A stretch of DNA of 64,000 nt, taken from NCBI RefSeq assembly GCF_018128285.1, contig NZ_CP072380.1, positions 992,001 to 1,056,000 on the forward strand. The letters run 5' to 3'. Positions 44,348 through 53,252 of the stretch are shown here, one piece after another. Position 1 is the first letter of the stretch; each line of letters opens with the position of its first letter. A program made the translations under genes and the position numbers. The notes under the pieces are model-generated. The model saw only the letters and a list, made by a program, of their open reading frames with translations, was not told where the DNA came from and ran no database searches. Source of the stretch: Atopobium sp. oral taxon 416. GTDB lineage: Bacteria > Actinomycetota > Coriobacteriia > Coriobacteriales > Atopobiaceae.

Positions 44348-46333
44348 ATGAAACAATTTAAGACAGAGAGTAAAAAGCTTCTTGATCTGATGATCAACTC
44401 TATCTACACCAACAAGGAGATCTTCCTTCGTGAGCTTATATCAAATGCCTCCGACGCAATTGACAAGCTCAGCTTCAAGAGCCTGACTGACCCTTCCGTG
44501 AAGATCGACCAGAAGAGCCTGCCGATCAGTGTGTCGTTTGACAAGGATGTCAGGACCATTACGGTATCTGATAACGGAATCGGTATGACCGAAGACGAGC
44601 TGGACAAGAACCTGGGCACGATCGCTCATTCCGGGTCCCAACAGTTCAAAGACGAGATTGAGAAGGCCTCCGACAATAAGGATGATGCGGACTCAATCGA
44701 TATCATTGGCCAGTTTGGCGTCGGCTTCTACTCTGCCTTTATGGTCGCCAAGAAGGTCCGTGTTGTAAGCCGTGCCCTGGGTGCGGAGAAAGCCTACGCC
44801 TGGGAATCTGACGGTATCACCGGATACACGATCGATCCGGCAAAGCCGGACGAGCGCCCGAATGCGGAGGACCACGGCACTGACGTAATCGTCTACCTGA
44901 AGGATTCCACGAAGGACGAGGATACCGATAAGTATTTGAATGAGTACACACTGCAGGGGCTCATTAAGAAGTACTCCAACTACGTGCGCCACCCGATTCA
45001 GATGATGGTGACCAAGAGTAGACAGAAGCCAAAGCCGAAGGATGCAGGTGACGACTACAAGCCAGAGTATGAGGACTACCAGGAGCTTGACACCATTAAC
45101 TCGATGACCCCGATCTGGAAGAAGCAGAAGAGCGAGGTCGAGCAGAAGGACTACGACGAGTTCTACGAGTCCACGTTCCACGATTGGGCAAAACCACTCA
45201 AGACCTTAAGCTTCCACACTGAGGGCACTGTGAGCTATGATGCATTGCTCTTTATCCCTTCACAGGCTCCGTTTGATCTGTATAGTAAGGACTACCAGAA
45301 AGGCCTGGCGCTCTACTCCAACAACGTACTGATCCAGGAGAAGTGCGCAGATCTGCTCCCGGACTATTACAACTTCGTCCACGGCGTCGTAGATTCCCCG
45401 GATATCCAGCTCAATATCAGCCGTGAGACACTACAGCAGAGCGCACAGTTACGTGCGATCGCCCGTCGCGTGGAGAAGAAGATCACCCAGACCTTACAGG
45501 ATATGCGCGACAACGACCGTGAGAACTACATCAAATTCTTCAACAACTTCGGTCGTGGCCTCAAGTTCGGTATCTACAACTCCTACGGCTCCAAAGCCTC
45601 AGAGCTCGCTGACCTCCTGCTCTTCTGGTCCGCAAAAGAGAAGAAGTTCGTAACCTTCAAAGAGTACGTGAAGGCGATGCCGAAGGATCAGGACAAGATC
45701 TACTACGCCGCAGGCGAGTCTCAGGACCGCCTGGCCAAGATGCCGGTAGTGGGCTCTGCAATCAAACACGGTTACGACGTGCTCCTGTGTACGCAGGACG
45801 TCGATGAGTTCATGTTCCAGATCATGAGGAGCTACCACATTGACGCGGTAGCCGGTGACTCTGAGCACAAGGGCACCGATGCCCGTGACCTCGAGTTCCA
45901 AAACATATCCAAGTCCGATGTTGACTTCGCAACGAAGGATGAAAAGGACGAGGCCAAGAAGGCGACCGACGAGAACAAGGATCTGTTTGACGCAATGAAG
46001 AAGGCGCTGGGCGACAAGGTTACCGACGTGACCGTCACCGCGGGGCTCACAGATACCCCGGCTCGCATCACCGCGACCGGCCCGGTCTCCCTTGAGATGG
46101 AGCGTGTTATCGCGCAGGGTCCAGAGGCTGACAATACCCCGAAAGCCCAGCGTGTACTCGAGCTCAACCCCACACATCCGGTGTTCGCCAAACTGGTACA
46201 GTCTCAAAAGGACGGCGATGAGGACAAGCTGAAGCTCTACAGCAACATCCTCTATAACCAGGCTTTGCTGGTCGAAGGTCTCCCGATCGATGACCCGGTT
46301 CAATTTGCCGCTGAGGTCACTAAATTGATGTAG
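44348..46333 (+). CDS. htpG: HtpG (Hsp90) chaperone
   Basis: ATP-dependent chaperone, 661 residues. The ATG at 44348 is chosen because GGAAGGA lies about eight bases upstream; the TTG at 44333 only adds five residues. The GHKL ATPase domain has FLRELISNASDAIDKL, VSDNGIGMTEDEL, LGTIAHSGSQQF and GQFGVGFYSAFMV; the middle domain has LLFIPSQAPFDLY and the catalytic-loop region LNISRETLQQ; a normal C-terminal dimer domain follows. No lesion. No CIRCE or other heat-shock operator was seen in the 248-bp upstream region. A strong terminator follows. Confidence 0.97.
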   Translation: MKQFKTESKKLLDLMINSIYTNKEIFLRELISNASDAIDKLSFKSLTDPSVKIDQKSLPISVSFDKDVRTITVSDNGIGMTEDELDKNLGTIAHSGSQQFKDEIEKASDNKDDADSIDIIGQFGVGFYSAFMVAKKVRVVSRALGAEKAYAWESDGITGYTIDPAKPDERPNAEDHGTDVIVYLKDSTKDEDTDKYLNEYTLQGLIKKYSNYVRHPIQMMVTKSRQKPKPKDAGDDYKPEYEDYQELDTINSMTPIWKKQKSEVEQKDYDEFYESTFHDWAKPLKTLSFHTEGTVSYDALLFIPSQAPFDLYSKDYQKGLALYSNNVLIQEKCADLLPDYYNFVHGVVDSPDIQLNISRETLQQSAQLRAIARRVEKKITQTLQDMRDNDRENYIKFFNNFGRGLKFGIYNSYGSKASELADLLLFWSAKEKKFVTFKEYVKAMPKDQDKIYYAAGESQDRLAKMPVVGSAIKHGYDVLLCTQDVDEFMFQIMRSYHIDAVAGDSEHKGTDARDLEFQNISKSDVDFATKDEKDEAKKATDENKDLFDAMKKALGDKVTDVTVTAGLTDTPARITATGPVSLEMERVIAQGPEADNTPKAQRVLELNPTHPVFAKLVQSQKDGDEDKLKLYSNILYNQALLVEGLPIDDPVQFAAEVTKLM

Positions 46334-46356
46334 AGTTGCATGTCGAGATAAATGGG

Positions 46357-46390
46357 CGCCAGCTGCTCTATTTGGGCAGCTGGCGTTTTT
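46357..46390 (+). terminator. Intrinsic terminator of htpG
   Basis: CGCCAGCTGC and GCAGCTGGCG form a perfect 10-bp stem with a 9-base loop, followed by five T. It begins 24 bp after the htpG stop. Confidence 0.88.
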
Positions 46391-46539
46391 CATATCGAGA
46401 TAACCGGCTCAGTGACTCGTAGAACTCAACTTCTGGTAAGACGTTGTGAGCAGGTGGGATGCGGTATTAAATTGAACGAACTTGACACTGTTGAATTTGT
46501 GCAAACTGTGAATTAGTTGTTAAATCGACACTTTGAAAC

Positions 46540-46559
46540 GAACTCGACATGTCGAGTTC
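46540..46559. promoter_or_regulatory. Perfect 20-bp palindrome, candidate operator
   Basis: GAACTCGACATGTCGAGTTC (46540-46559) is fully self-complementary. A -10-like TATGAT lies at 46563, so the palindrome covers the -35 region of a promoter for the small gene at 46622. A related imperfect site (GAACTTGACACTGTTGAATT) lies about 65 bp upstream. Binding protein unknown. Confidence 0.6.
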
Positions 46560-46621
46560 ACTATGATACTAACCGAATATACGTTCCCGGAAAAAGCGTT
46601 GACAAACCTAAGGAGAATGGT

Positions 46622-46864
46622 ATGCGCAGAACAATGACTTTTGAAGGCAAGCGTCACAGCTATGACACCGAGAAATCCACTAAGCTTGCTCACAAGACCT
46701 TCGGTGAGTTCGGTGATCCGGCAGGTTACGAAGAGACCCTGTATCGTAACCGTTCAGGCTTCTATTTCCTCTATGGTCAGGGTGGCGAGGACTCTCCGTA
46801 TAAGGGTGGAGAGGATCTCAAGCCGATCTCTGAGTCTCAGGCACGTTCTTGGGAGAAGGAGTAG
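46622..46864 (+). CDS. Small conserved protein, unknown function
   Basis: 80 residues from ATG 46622 (AAGGAG seven bases upstream; earlier in-frame start at 46517 lies in the promoter). The sequence MRRTMTFEGKRHSYDTEKS, then EETLYRNRSGFYFLYGQGGEDS and an end SESQARSWEKE follow a pattern I recall from short hypothetical proteins of actinobacteria and their plasmids. No membrane helix or signal. It is transcribed alone between two terminators and sits under a strong palindromic operator candidate, which suggests tight control. Function unknown. Confidence 0.75.
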   Translation: MRRTMTFEGKRHSYDTEKSTKLAHKTFGEFGDPAGYEETLYRNRSGFYFLYGQGGEDSPYKGGEDLKPISESQARSWEKE

Positions 46865-46906
46865 TTGTACTGCCATAACAGCCAACTAACTAATTCATTA
46901 TTTTGA

Positions 46907-46945
46907 GAAAGCTCGGAGAACGAGGGAGTGGTTCTCCGAGCTTTC
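46907..46945. terminator. Strong bidirectional hairpin terminator
   Basis: GAAAGCTCGGAGAAC and GTTCTCCGAGCTTTC are perfect 15-bp arms with a 9-base loop, 42 bp after the small gene and ahead of deoC. Confidence 0.8.
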
Positions 46946-47079
46946 TATGTCGACACATACCTCAACAGGGAAGTACGAATGGATTTAAGGAGGATACGTT
47001 TGGGGATCGGTCTCTGGTTAAGTCTGGCGATCCAAGTAATATTGAGGTGTGTATTTGGTCCCAAGGAAAGGACGCCTGC

Positions 47080-47790
47080 ATGAAACGGTATACCATCGAT
47101 GACTTCTGCCGGCTGATTGACCACACCAATCTCCGGCCTGATGCGACACATGAGGATCTCAAGAAACTGTGCGACGAGGCGAAGCAATATCACTTCAAGA
47201 TGGTTGCGATCAACTCAGCGCAGTCAAAATTCTGTTCAGAGCAGCTGAAGGGGACCGATATAGACACCGGTGCGGCCATCAGCTTCCCATTGGGGCAGAC
47301 CAGCATAGTTACAAAGGTGTTCGAGACAAAGGATGCGTTGGCCAATGGCGCCAATGAGATCGACTACGTTGTCAACTTGACCGAAGTCAAAGCCGCAAAC
47401 TGGAACTATGTGAAAGACGAGATGCGGCAGATCGTTGATGCGTGCAACGAAGCACAGGTTCCTTCAAAGGTGATCTTTGAGAACTGCTTCCTGTCGCAGG
47501 GTGAGAAGATCAAACTGTGTGAGATTGCGAGCGAGGTTAAGCCGACCTTCATTAAGACGAGCACCGGCTTTGCAAAAGGTGGGGCTACGCTCGAGGATGT
47601 TCGCTTGATGCGCAAGTATGCTGATCCTGCAGTGAGGATCAAAGCTGCCGGCGGTATCCGCACAGCAGACGCCTTCCTCGACTTTGTGCATGCTGGTGCT
47701 GAACGTATCGGCTGCAGTAAGGGTATTCCCATCATCGAGGAGCTGCACCGCCGTATGGAGGCAAAGGGTGTCGATTATCTTGAGGTGTGA
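47080..47790 (+). CDS. deoC: Deoxyribose-phosphate aldolase
   Basis: Cleaves 2-deoxyribose 5-phosphate to glyceraldehyde 3-phosphate and acetaldehyde in deoxynucleoside catabolism. 236 residues from ATG 47080 (AAAGGA upstream); longer frame starts at 46903 would run through the terminator. TIM-barrel motifs: [48 protein letters not shown] with the Schiff-base lysine, and [12 protein letters not shown] with the second active lysine. All catalytic residues are present. Stands alone, with no other deo genes nearby. Confidence 0.97.
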   Translation: MKRYTIDDFCRLIDHTNLRPDATHEDLKKLCDEAKQYHFKMVAINSAQSKFCSEQLKGTDIDTGAAISFPLGQTSIVTKVFETKDALANGANEIDYVVNLTEVKAANWNYVKDEMRQIVDACNEAQVPSKVIFENCFLSQGEKIKLCEIASEVKPTFIKTSTGFAKGGATLEDVRLMRKYADPAVRIKAAGGIRTADAFLDFVHAGAERIGCSKGIPIIEELHRRMEAKGVDYLEV

Positions 47791-47836
47791 AGGACACGTA
47801 CACCGTTTATCGTGAAATAGATCCCGTTCTACAGAA

Positions 47837-47874
47837 GAGTCCCTGTGTCGTATAGGTCTACGGCAGGGGGACTC
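47837..47874. terminator. Possible terminator between convergent genes
   Basis: GAGTCCC and GGGACTC are perfect 7-bp arms around a loop that itself contains weak pairing. It lies between deoC and the convergent exonuclease gene. Confidence 0.4.
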
Positions 47875-47902
47875 ATTGTGATTCTCTAAAAGATTGTGAG
47901 CA

Positions 47903-48883
47903 TCACTTAGCTACCGATTCGGCAAACATATTGCGCTCTTTGAATTCCGCCTGGACGGTCTTGAACATGAGGTCCACGTCCTCAAGGCCTAAGTGCCGCT
48001 CTTTTTGACTCTTTTTGAGGACATGGCGACGACGGGCCCAGGTCTCCAATGCTGCGGGGTGTGATTCACGCCTCAGTGAGGCTACCTCTGGATCACACCG
48101 CCTGCAGATGTCACGGGTGTCGATCGGGATGATCTCGCCCGCCTTCCGTGCCTCTGCATAGCCGTTCAGGTGGATGGTGAGCCAGGAATCCTCAAAGGCG
48201 GCGTTGTGTGCCATGTAGGGATAAGTTTCCAAGATCTTCAGCAGGGCTTTTTGAACGGGGATGTTCTCACGGAAGGGGGTCTTTCCGTCGAGATCCTTCC
48301 AGGTGATATGATGGATGTTGGAGAGGGGTACGCCTTTCTCCTTATACATCTCAGGGATACCGAAGTAAGCGGTGTGGCCGTTATTGGGTTTTGACTTCGG
48401 CTCGAGCAGCATGAATTCAAAGCCGACATTGATAATGTAGCCACGAGAGGGCTCTGTGCCGGTGGTTTCCAGATCGATCCCTAAGATCATGCCGGAGACC
48501 GGCGCTTCCTGATAGGCGACATTCAAGTCACGCAGGTCGGGATGCGCGGTTATCTCCACTTCCCTGTCGGTCCTTCCTTGCATCACCGCTACTGAGTGGA
48601 TCAGATCCTTATTGGAGAGGTTACGGGTGAGGGTCACTGGGCTTTCACGGCGCAGGCGCTTGGTACCAAACATATCACAGATGGTTCTGTTGTTGTCAGC
48701 CAAGCCACGGATCAGATCAAAGGAAAAGGGAAGCTTGTCAGCAGGGGAGTTTCTCCAGGTGTCCATCAGCATCGACAGTGCTTCTTCATTTTTCCGGCGT
48801 TCCTGGTTGAGTGCCTCATCCCCGGAGAGGAATCCGGGGAAGATCGCTGAGGTTGCCTGATCAATTGCTTGTGAAAGATTCAT
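47903..48883 (-). CDS. DEDDh 3'-5' exonuclease
   Basis: 326-residue cytosolic nuclease with a C-terminal RNase T/DnaQ-like domain. Exo I is GIDLETTGTEPS (Asp and Glu), Exo II lies in AHNAAFEDSWL (Asp), and Exo III in HLGLEDVDLM (His and Asp), so the DEDDh set is complete. The first 130 residues are helical and charged (RRKNEEALSMLMDTW, RTICDMFGTKRLRR) with no domain I recognise; this extension is longer than in DnaQ epsilon, so it is more like the oligoribonuclease/PolC-type or a stand-alone exonuclease. Convergent with deoC. Probable role in DNA repair or RNA turnover. Confidence 0.85.
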   Translation of the reverse strand: MNLSQAIDQATSAIFPGFLSGDEALNQERRKNEEALSMLMDTWRNSPADKLPFSFDLIRGLADNNRTICDMFGTKRLRRESPVTLTRNLSNKDLIHSVAVMQGRTDREVEITAHPDLRDLNVAYQEAPVSGMILGIDLETTGTEPSRGYIINVGFEFMLLEPKSKPNNGHTAYFGIPEMYKEKGVPLSNIHHITWKDLDGKTPFRENIPVQKALLKILETYPYMAHNAAFEDSWLTIHLNGYAEARKAGEIIPIDTRDICRRCDPEVASLRRESHPAALETWARRRHVLKKSQKERHLGLEDVDLMFKTVQAEFKERNMFAESVAK

Positions 48884-49262
48884 TGAGTAAAAACCTGAAT
48901 TCTTACGGTAGATCGTGTTGTAGAAATAGAAAGATTAGCACGTTACGGTATCTATCACGTATCTGCACAAAGGCAGGATATACCATTCATATACAAAGTA
49001 GTTCCTACCCGTTTTGCCGCTGACACGCGGACAGATTCCATTTCCCATAGTACCATGACGCTGCGACAGGTCTGTTTTGCCTAACGCTGCAAGGGTAGCA
49101 GGGTACTGAACAGTGTAATACTGGAATGTTTAAAATTCGATCAGTTCAAGGTCGTTTAGTTGTCCGCACCTTAATATGGCACATTAAAACTGGACACCGA
49201 TTTGACTTGACGAAGTGAACTCGCACAATGTGCTCATAGAGCGCGGAAAGTGAGGTTCGAGA
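48884..49262. other. Region without a recognised gene
   Basis: The promoter of the exonuclease gene should lie at its left end; the right end is the edge of an IS3 remnant. Nothing else seen. Confidence 0.5.
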
Positions 49263-50460
49263 ATGCCGAAGGGAAAGCCACACCCGGCCGAGCTCAAGGC
49301 CAAGGTGACGCTGGAGGCGCTGCAGGGCGCCGAGACTGTCAACGAGATAGCGAAGAAATACGACCTCAACCCAACCTGGTGAGGAACTAGAAGGCTAAGG
49401 CCGAAAGCGACCTGTCCAGGGTCTTCTCCGTTGCGCAGGACGAGCGAGCAGCGAGCGCGACTATCTTCAACGCCGTGTGCTTGTACATTACGGAATCGAC
49501 CTCGATTCCAAGGAAGGATCTGATCGACCCGGGATGGTGGGTTAGCGTGGTCAGGCAGCTCCAGCAGCTGTAGATCCCCAGGCTCACCTACTACAAGGCC
49601 AAGGGCCGCGCAGGCGCTCTTTTGAGGGATCGAATCGCAAGCGCGCCATGCGCATCGTGGATAACGTCCACCTGAAGCAGCCCTTACGCAGGTGCGAGGA
49701 AGATAAGCCGTACACTCGAGGCATCGAGGTGCTGGGCGCGAAGGCTCATGGAGAAGATGGGTGTGTGCTCGATCTGCCCCAAGCCGGCCAAAAGCTCGGT
49801 AAAGCATTCCTGCCTGCTGAAGAACAAGGCGATACGCTTTCCCAACCAGGTAGCGTCGAGATCACCTACATTCCGATAGGGGGCTTGCACCTGTGTCTGA
49901 TCTGTGTGATCGGCTGGTTCTCCCACTGCGTCGTGGGCCGGAAGGACTCATCCGACATGGGTGCCGCAGGTGTATGCGAGTGCATGTGCCAGGCACTGGA
50001 GGAGCACAAAGACCCTCCAGTGCCAACTTCAACCAGGGATCGCTCCTCTCCGCTGCAACGTATAAGGGTCTGCTGGCTTGCTGAAACATCTGCCAGAGCA
50101 TGGAAGTGGGTCGACAACACTATCGTAAAAGAGATGATCTAGAAGCCTCAAGAGTGAGTGCGTGAGGATCAACGAGTACAAAGCGCTCGGCGAGCTAAAG
50201 AAGGCTCAGCGCGGGCTTACGCTAAGCAGTACAATAACGAGTGGCTCCACCAGCTACTTAGCTACGAGACGCTCCTCAAACTGGTATCGCTTAGGGCTGA
50301 TGGCGGCGTAAGGCCGCCAGGAAAAAAGGTACCGGGTTCACTTCTGAAGCCGATTTCGTTGTCCAAACGGGCGTGCCACTTTACCTGTATATATACGTGC
50401 ATATATTCACAAGGGCGAAATGCTTTGGCGTACGTTAGAAAGCCCCCGATAAAGTAACAA
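49263..50460 (+). pseudogene. IS3-family element remnant
   Basis: OrfA starts MPKGKPHPAELKAKVTLEAL at 49263 and continues with GAETVNEIAKKYDLNPTW to an in-frame TGA. OrfB is in pieces: SVVRQLQQL, a stop, IPRLTYYKAKGR, then further on VEITYIPIGGLHLCLICVIGWFSHCVVG, which covers the first catalytic aspartate region, degraded to VEITY. No second Asp or Glu block survives in the same frame. Inactive. Confidence 0.65.
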
Positions 50461-50486
50461 TCACAATACAATTTTTGGTTTTTGAT

Positions 50487-50538
50487 GGTCTATCAGGGCA
50501 CTTTTATGTGGCGGCTCTGCATCTGTACCTTTATACTT
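50487..50538. repeat. 52-bp direct repeat, left copy
   Basis: Begins GGTCTATCAGGGCAC and ends CCTTTATACTT; identical to 52525-52576 and in the same orientation, flanking the IS1634-family element. Confidence 0.9.
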
Positions 50539-52354
50539 CCGGACTTTGGTTTTTCGATCCCCGATATGGTGCTATGGGTCCCTTCAGCCGCGCTTCCTGC
50601 CGGCAGAAGGGCCCTTCCCTTCGCCGCGCAGCATGGGCGAGCGTGCAGGAGGAGATCGCCTTCACGTCGCCTTCGGTGAGGTTGAAGTGAAGCAGCGGCA
50701 GCCCCGTCCTTGACGCCAGCTCCTCGATGATGGGGCTTCTCCTGGATATGTTGGCATACCTCCTCTCCGAGGTGCGGCACACATCGAGGCCGCGACAGAG
50801 CCCCATGATGTCCTTGGAGGAGAAGCTATCTCCCAGCACCTTCACCTGCAGGAGCCTCATGAGCAGCACCGCGATGTAGCAGACGAGGAAGTGGCCCGTG
50901 ATTGTGCTCTGCCTCTGAAGATAGACAGGCCTCGCATCGAGCTTAGACTTCATCACCCTGAAGCTCTCCTCGATCCTCCAGAGCCTGTGGTAGGTGCTGT
51001 ATATGGCCAGGGGGTCCATCCTGGTCTCCGAGGTCACGATCATGTTGTAGCCCACAAGGGCCCTGGCCTTCCTGATCGCCTCGTGGTTGAGCATGGCCGC
51101 GACCTTCATGTCCTCCCTGACCTCGCCCTCGCCGTCGACGGGGGAGAACGTGACATACTTCGCGCTGTCGCCGTACTCGGACCTTTTCGCGGCTGCCGCC
51201 TTAAGCGCCCTCGCCTTCTCCACCTGCCGGTCTATCTCGTATTTCTGCTTCCTGGCAAGCGAGGGGCTGTACGTGACGACGCGCCTCTCGGGGAGCTCGA
51301 CCTTCCTCTTCCTTCCGTCCTCTCCCTCTACCGTGTACTCGAAGTCGCCGTCCGCCATCTTGTAGCGAAACGATGTCTCGCCCTTCCCGTCGGCGACGTC
51401 CGTCCAGCCATCTCCCGAGAGCGCCCACGTGCGCTCCTTGGCGGGAAGCGCCTTCACCGACTTCGAGAATATGTAGCCGTCCCCTGCAAGCACCGCCTCC
51501 GCGATGTTGGCTGCGCAGTTCAGCCCCTTGTCGGCGACCCTCACGGTCCTGCCGGATATGGAGCCCCTCTCCTTCATCTGGGCGATGCACCTTCCGAGCT
51601 GCGGCCTGTCGCTCTCGTTGCCGGGAAACAGGCTCATCGCCACCGGGATGCAGTTGGCGTCGAGGAGAAGGCCCATCGCGACTGTCGGCTTTGGCCTGTG
51701 CTCCTTCGAGGGGCCCTTCCTCCTGAAATCGTCCTTGCGGTCGATCTCGAAGTAGAAGTTCGTGCAATCGAAGTAGGCCAAGGACATGTCGTGGCCGAAG
51801 GCCTCCTCCACGTGCGCATTGTAGATCTCGACGACCTTGTCGTACTCATCGCCCAGATAGGCGAGCCCGTCTCAGAGCTGGTCCAGCGTGAACTGCGCAT
51901 CGATGCCCTCCATCTGGGGCAGCACGCCCTCGAATGTCCTGAGCTTGGAGCAGGGGGCGACGGCCCTCGCATAGACGAGCGAGGAGAGGAGATCGTGCAG
52001 CGAGAAGCGCAAGCCCGAGGGGGTCTGGAGCAGCGCCATGTCCTCCGCCGTGCCGAGGGCCGTGTCCACCGCCTTGAGCGCGAAGTGGCCGAGATGCCTC
52101 GTCGCCGGGACATCGGAGATCTCCCGCACCCTCTCCCTCTCCATGCCGGCCTTGCGCTCGGCATTCATGCGGGCCACCTCGCGCTTGTAATGGGAGACGG
52201 GATCGGCGATGCCCTTCTCCATCAGCGCGTCGGCATAGTCCAGCGCCTTCACGGACCTGTGCGCGGTATGCCTTCGCTTGGGGTCCCAGTGGCTCTCGTA
52301 GATCTGGAGATAAAGCCCCTTCTTGTTGCGCGTCTGCTTGAGGAAGTAGGCCAT
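50531..52354 (-). pseudogene. IS1634-family transposase with one in-frame stop
   Basis: DDE transposase of the IS4/IS1634 superfamily. The ATG at 52354 (MAYFLKQTRNKKG) has AGGGAGG five bases upstream. The frame is the same throughout; a single TGA near 51870 (FTLDQL-stop-DGLAYLGDEY) breaks it. After it come AYFDCTNFYFEID (first Asp region), LLLDANCIPVAMSLFPGNESD, VADKGLNCAANIAEA (second Asp region) and LWRIEESFRVMKSKLDARPVY (the YREK-like Glu region). The reading frame has no stop inside the element: its TAA (50531-50533) lies in the flanking repeat. Otherwise well preserved; stop read-through would restore it. Confidence 0.85.
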
Positions 52355-52524
52355 CGCAGCCTCCCTGTCAACGTAAAGCACCATAGCACCATGTATATAT
52401 TCTATCAGGGAGCGATTTCCGGATCAAGCATACAGGCATGAAAAAAGCCAGCTCAGGGCTGGCTTTTGCGGTTCCGGGCCATGTCCCGGGTCCTGAAGAA
52501 TCGTGGTGCTAAACGCTAAAGACG
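50539..52524 (-). mobile_element. IS1634-family insertion sequence (about 1.99 kb)
   Basis: The element lies exactly between two 52-bp direct repeats. Its ends are weakly inverted (left CGGACTTTGGTTTTT, right in reverse CGTCTTTAGCGTTTA). It has one long transposase gene with a single in-frame stop. IS1634-family elements are known for long, variable target duplications, which fits the 52-bp repeat. It inserted upstream of the phosphate-transport operon. Confidence 0.82.
52443..52467 (-). terminator. Terminator-like hairpin at the IS1634 end
   Basis: AAAAGCCAGC and GCTGGCTTTT are perfect arms with a five-base loop, giving a T-run on both strands. It stands upstream of the transposase start, where it would block transcription entering from the flank. 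Confidence 0.75.
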
Positions 52525-52576
52525 GGTCTATCAGGGCACTTTTATGTGGCGGCTCTGCATCTGTACCTTTATACTT
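52525..52576. repeat. 52-bp direct repeat, right copy
   Basis: Identical to 50487-50538. It probably holds part of the native promoter region of the phosphate operon. Confidence 0.9.
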
Positions 52577-52599
52577 GATTACGTATTGATTTCGTAATC
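52577..52599. promoter_or_regulatory. Inverted repeat upstream of the phosphate operon
   Basis: GATTACG and CGTAATC are perfect 7-bp arms with a 9-bp spacer, 26 bp upstream of the DUF47 gene. Possible operator; regulator unknown. Confidence 0.4.
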
Positions 52600-52625
52600 T
52601 GAACTGAGCGTAGATAGGAAGCCAT

Positions 52626-53252
52626 ATGTCTCGTGTAAGCAAGAAGGAAGATCAGTTCTACGTATTATTTCAGGAGCTTGCAGACAAGATGGTCGTCGCA
52701 GCAGATTGCTACTATGACATTGTTTCCACATATCCGAAACATGCAAATCGCATCACTGAAATGAAAGACTACGAGATCGATTGCGATAGAGAAATCAGCA
52801 AGATCTTTGATCTTCTCAATAATTCGTTCGTGACGCCGTTTGATCGCGAGGATATCTCCGCGTTGATCCTAAAGATGGATGACGTTGTCGATGATATGGA
52901 AAACGTCTCAAGGCGCTACGAGCTCTTCCATGTGAACGCGACCTATCCCGAGGCTGAGCAGATGGCGGCGCTGGGCCGCGATGCCGTCCACGATATACAG
53001 GTCCTCTTCCAGCATTTCTCCAACTTCCGCAAGGACAAAGAAGTCCAGAAGCAGGCTGGCATGATCCACGATATTGAGGACCAGGGGGATCATGTCTACC
53101 ACAGCGCCTTGGCGAAGCTCTTTGACGAGGAGAACGTAACCGCGACCCACCTGCTCAAATGGGACACAATCTTTGGCAAGATGGAGGACATTCTTGACGA
53201 CTGTAAGACAGTCGCGACGCTCGTGGCGAATGTGGTGCTGAAGAATGCTTAG
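52626..53252 (+). CDS. DUF47/PhoU-like protein, partner of Pit
   Basis: 208-residue cytosolic all-helical protein of the DUF47 family, which is PhoU-like and almost always encoded next to Pit phosphate transporters. Characteristic segments: QFYVLFQELADKMVVAADCYYD, EIDCDREISKIFDLLNNSFVTPFDREDISALILKMDD as an acidic metal-binding stretch, and WDTIFGKMEDILDDCKTVA near the end. It overlaps the transporter start by eight bases, so it is coupled to it. Expected role is to modulate phosphate transport. Confidence 0.92.
   Translation: MSRVSKKEDQFYVLFQELADKMVVAADCYYDIVSTYPKHANRITEMKDYEIDCDREISKIFDLLNNSFVTPFDREDISALILKMDDVVDDMENVSRRYELFHVNATYPEAEQMAALGRDAVHDIQVLFQHFSNFRKDKEVQKQAGMIHDIEDQGDHVYHSALAKLFDEENVTATHLLKWDTIFGKMEDILDDCKTVATLVANVVLKNA

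Noticed and set aside
45599-46393. 264-codon minus-strand frame under htpG
   Set aside because: Shadow frame of a strongly conserved gene.
50891-52441. 516-codon open frame on the plus strand
   Set aside because: It is antisense to the IS1634 transposase, whose frame has clear DDE motifs; GC-rich codon structure keeps the opposite frame open.
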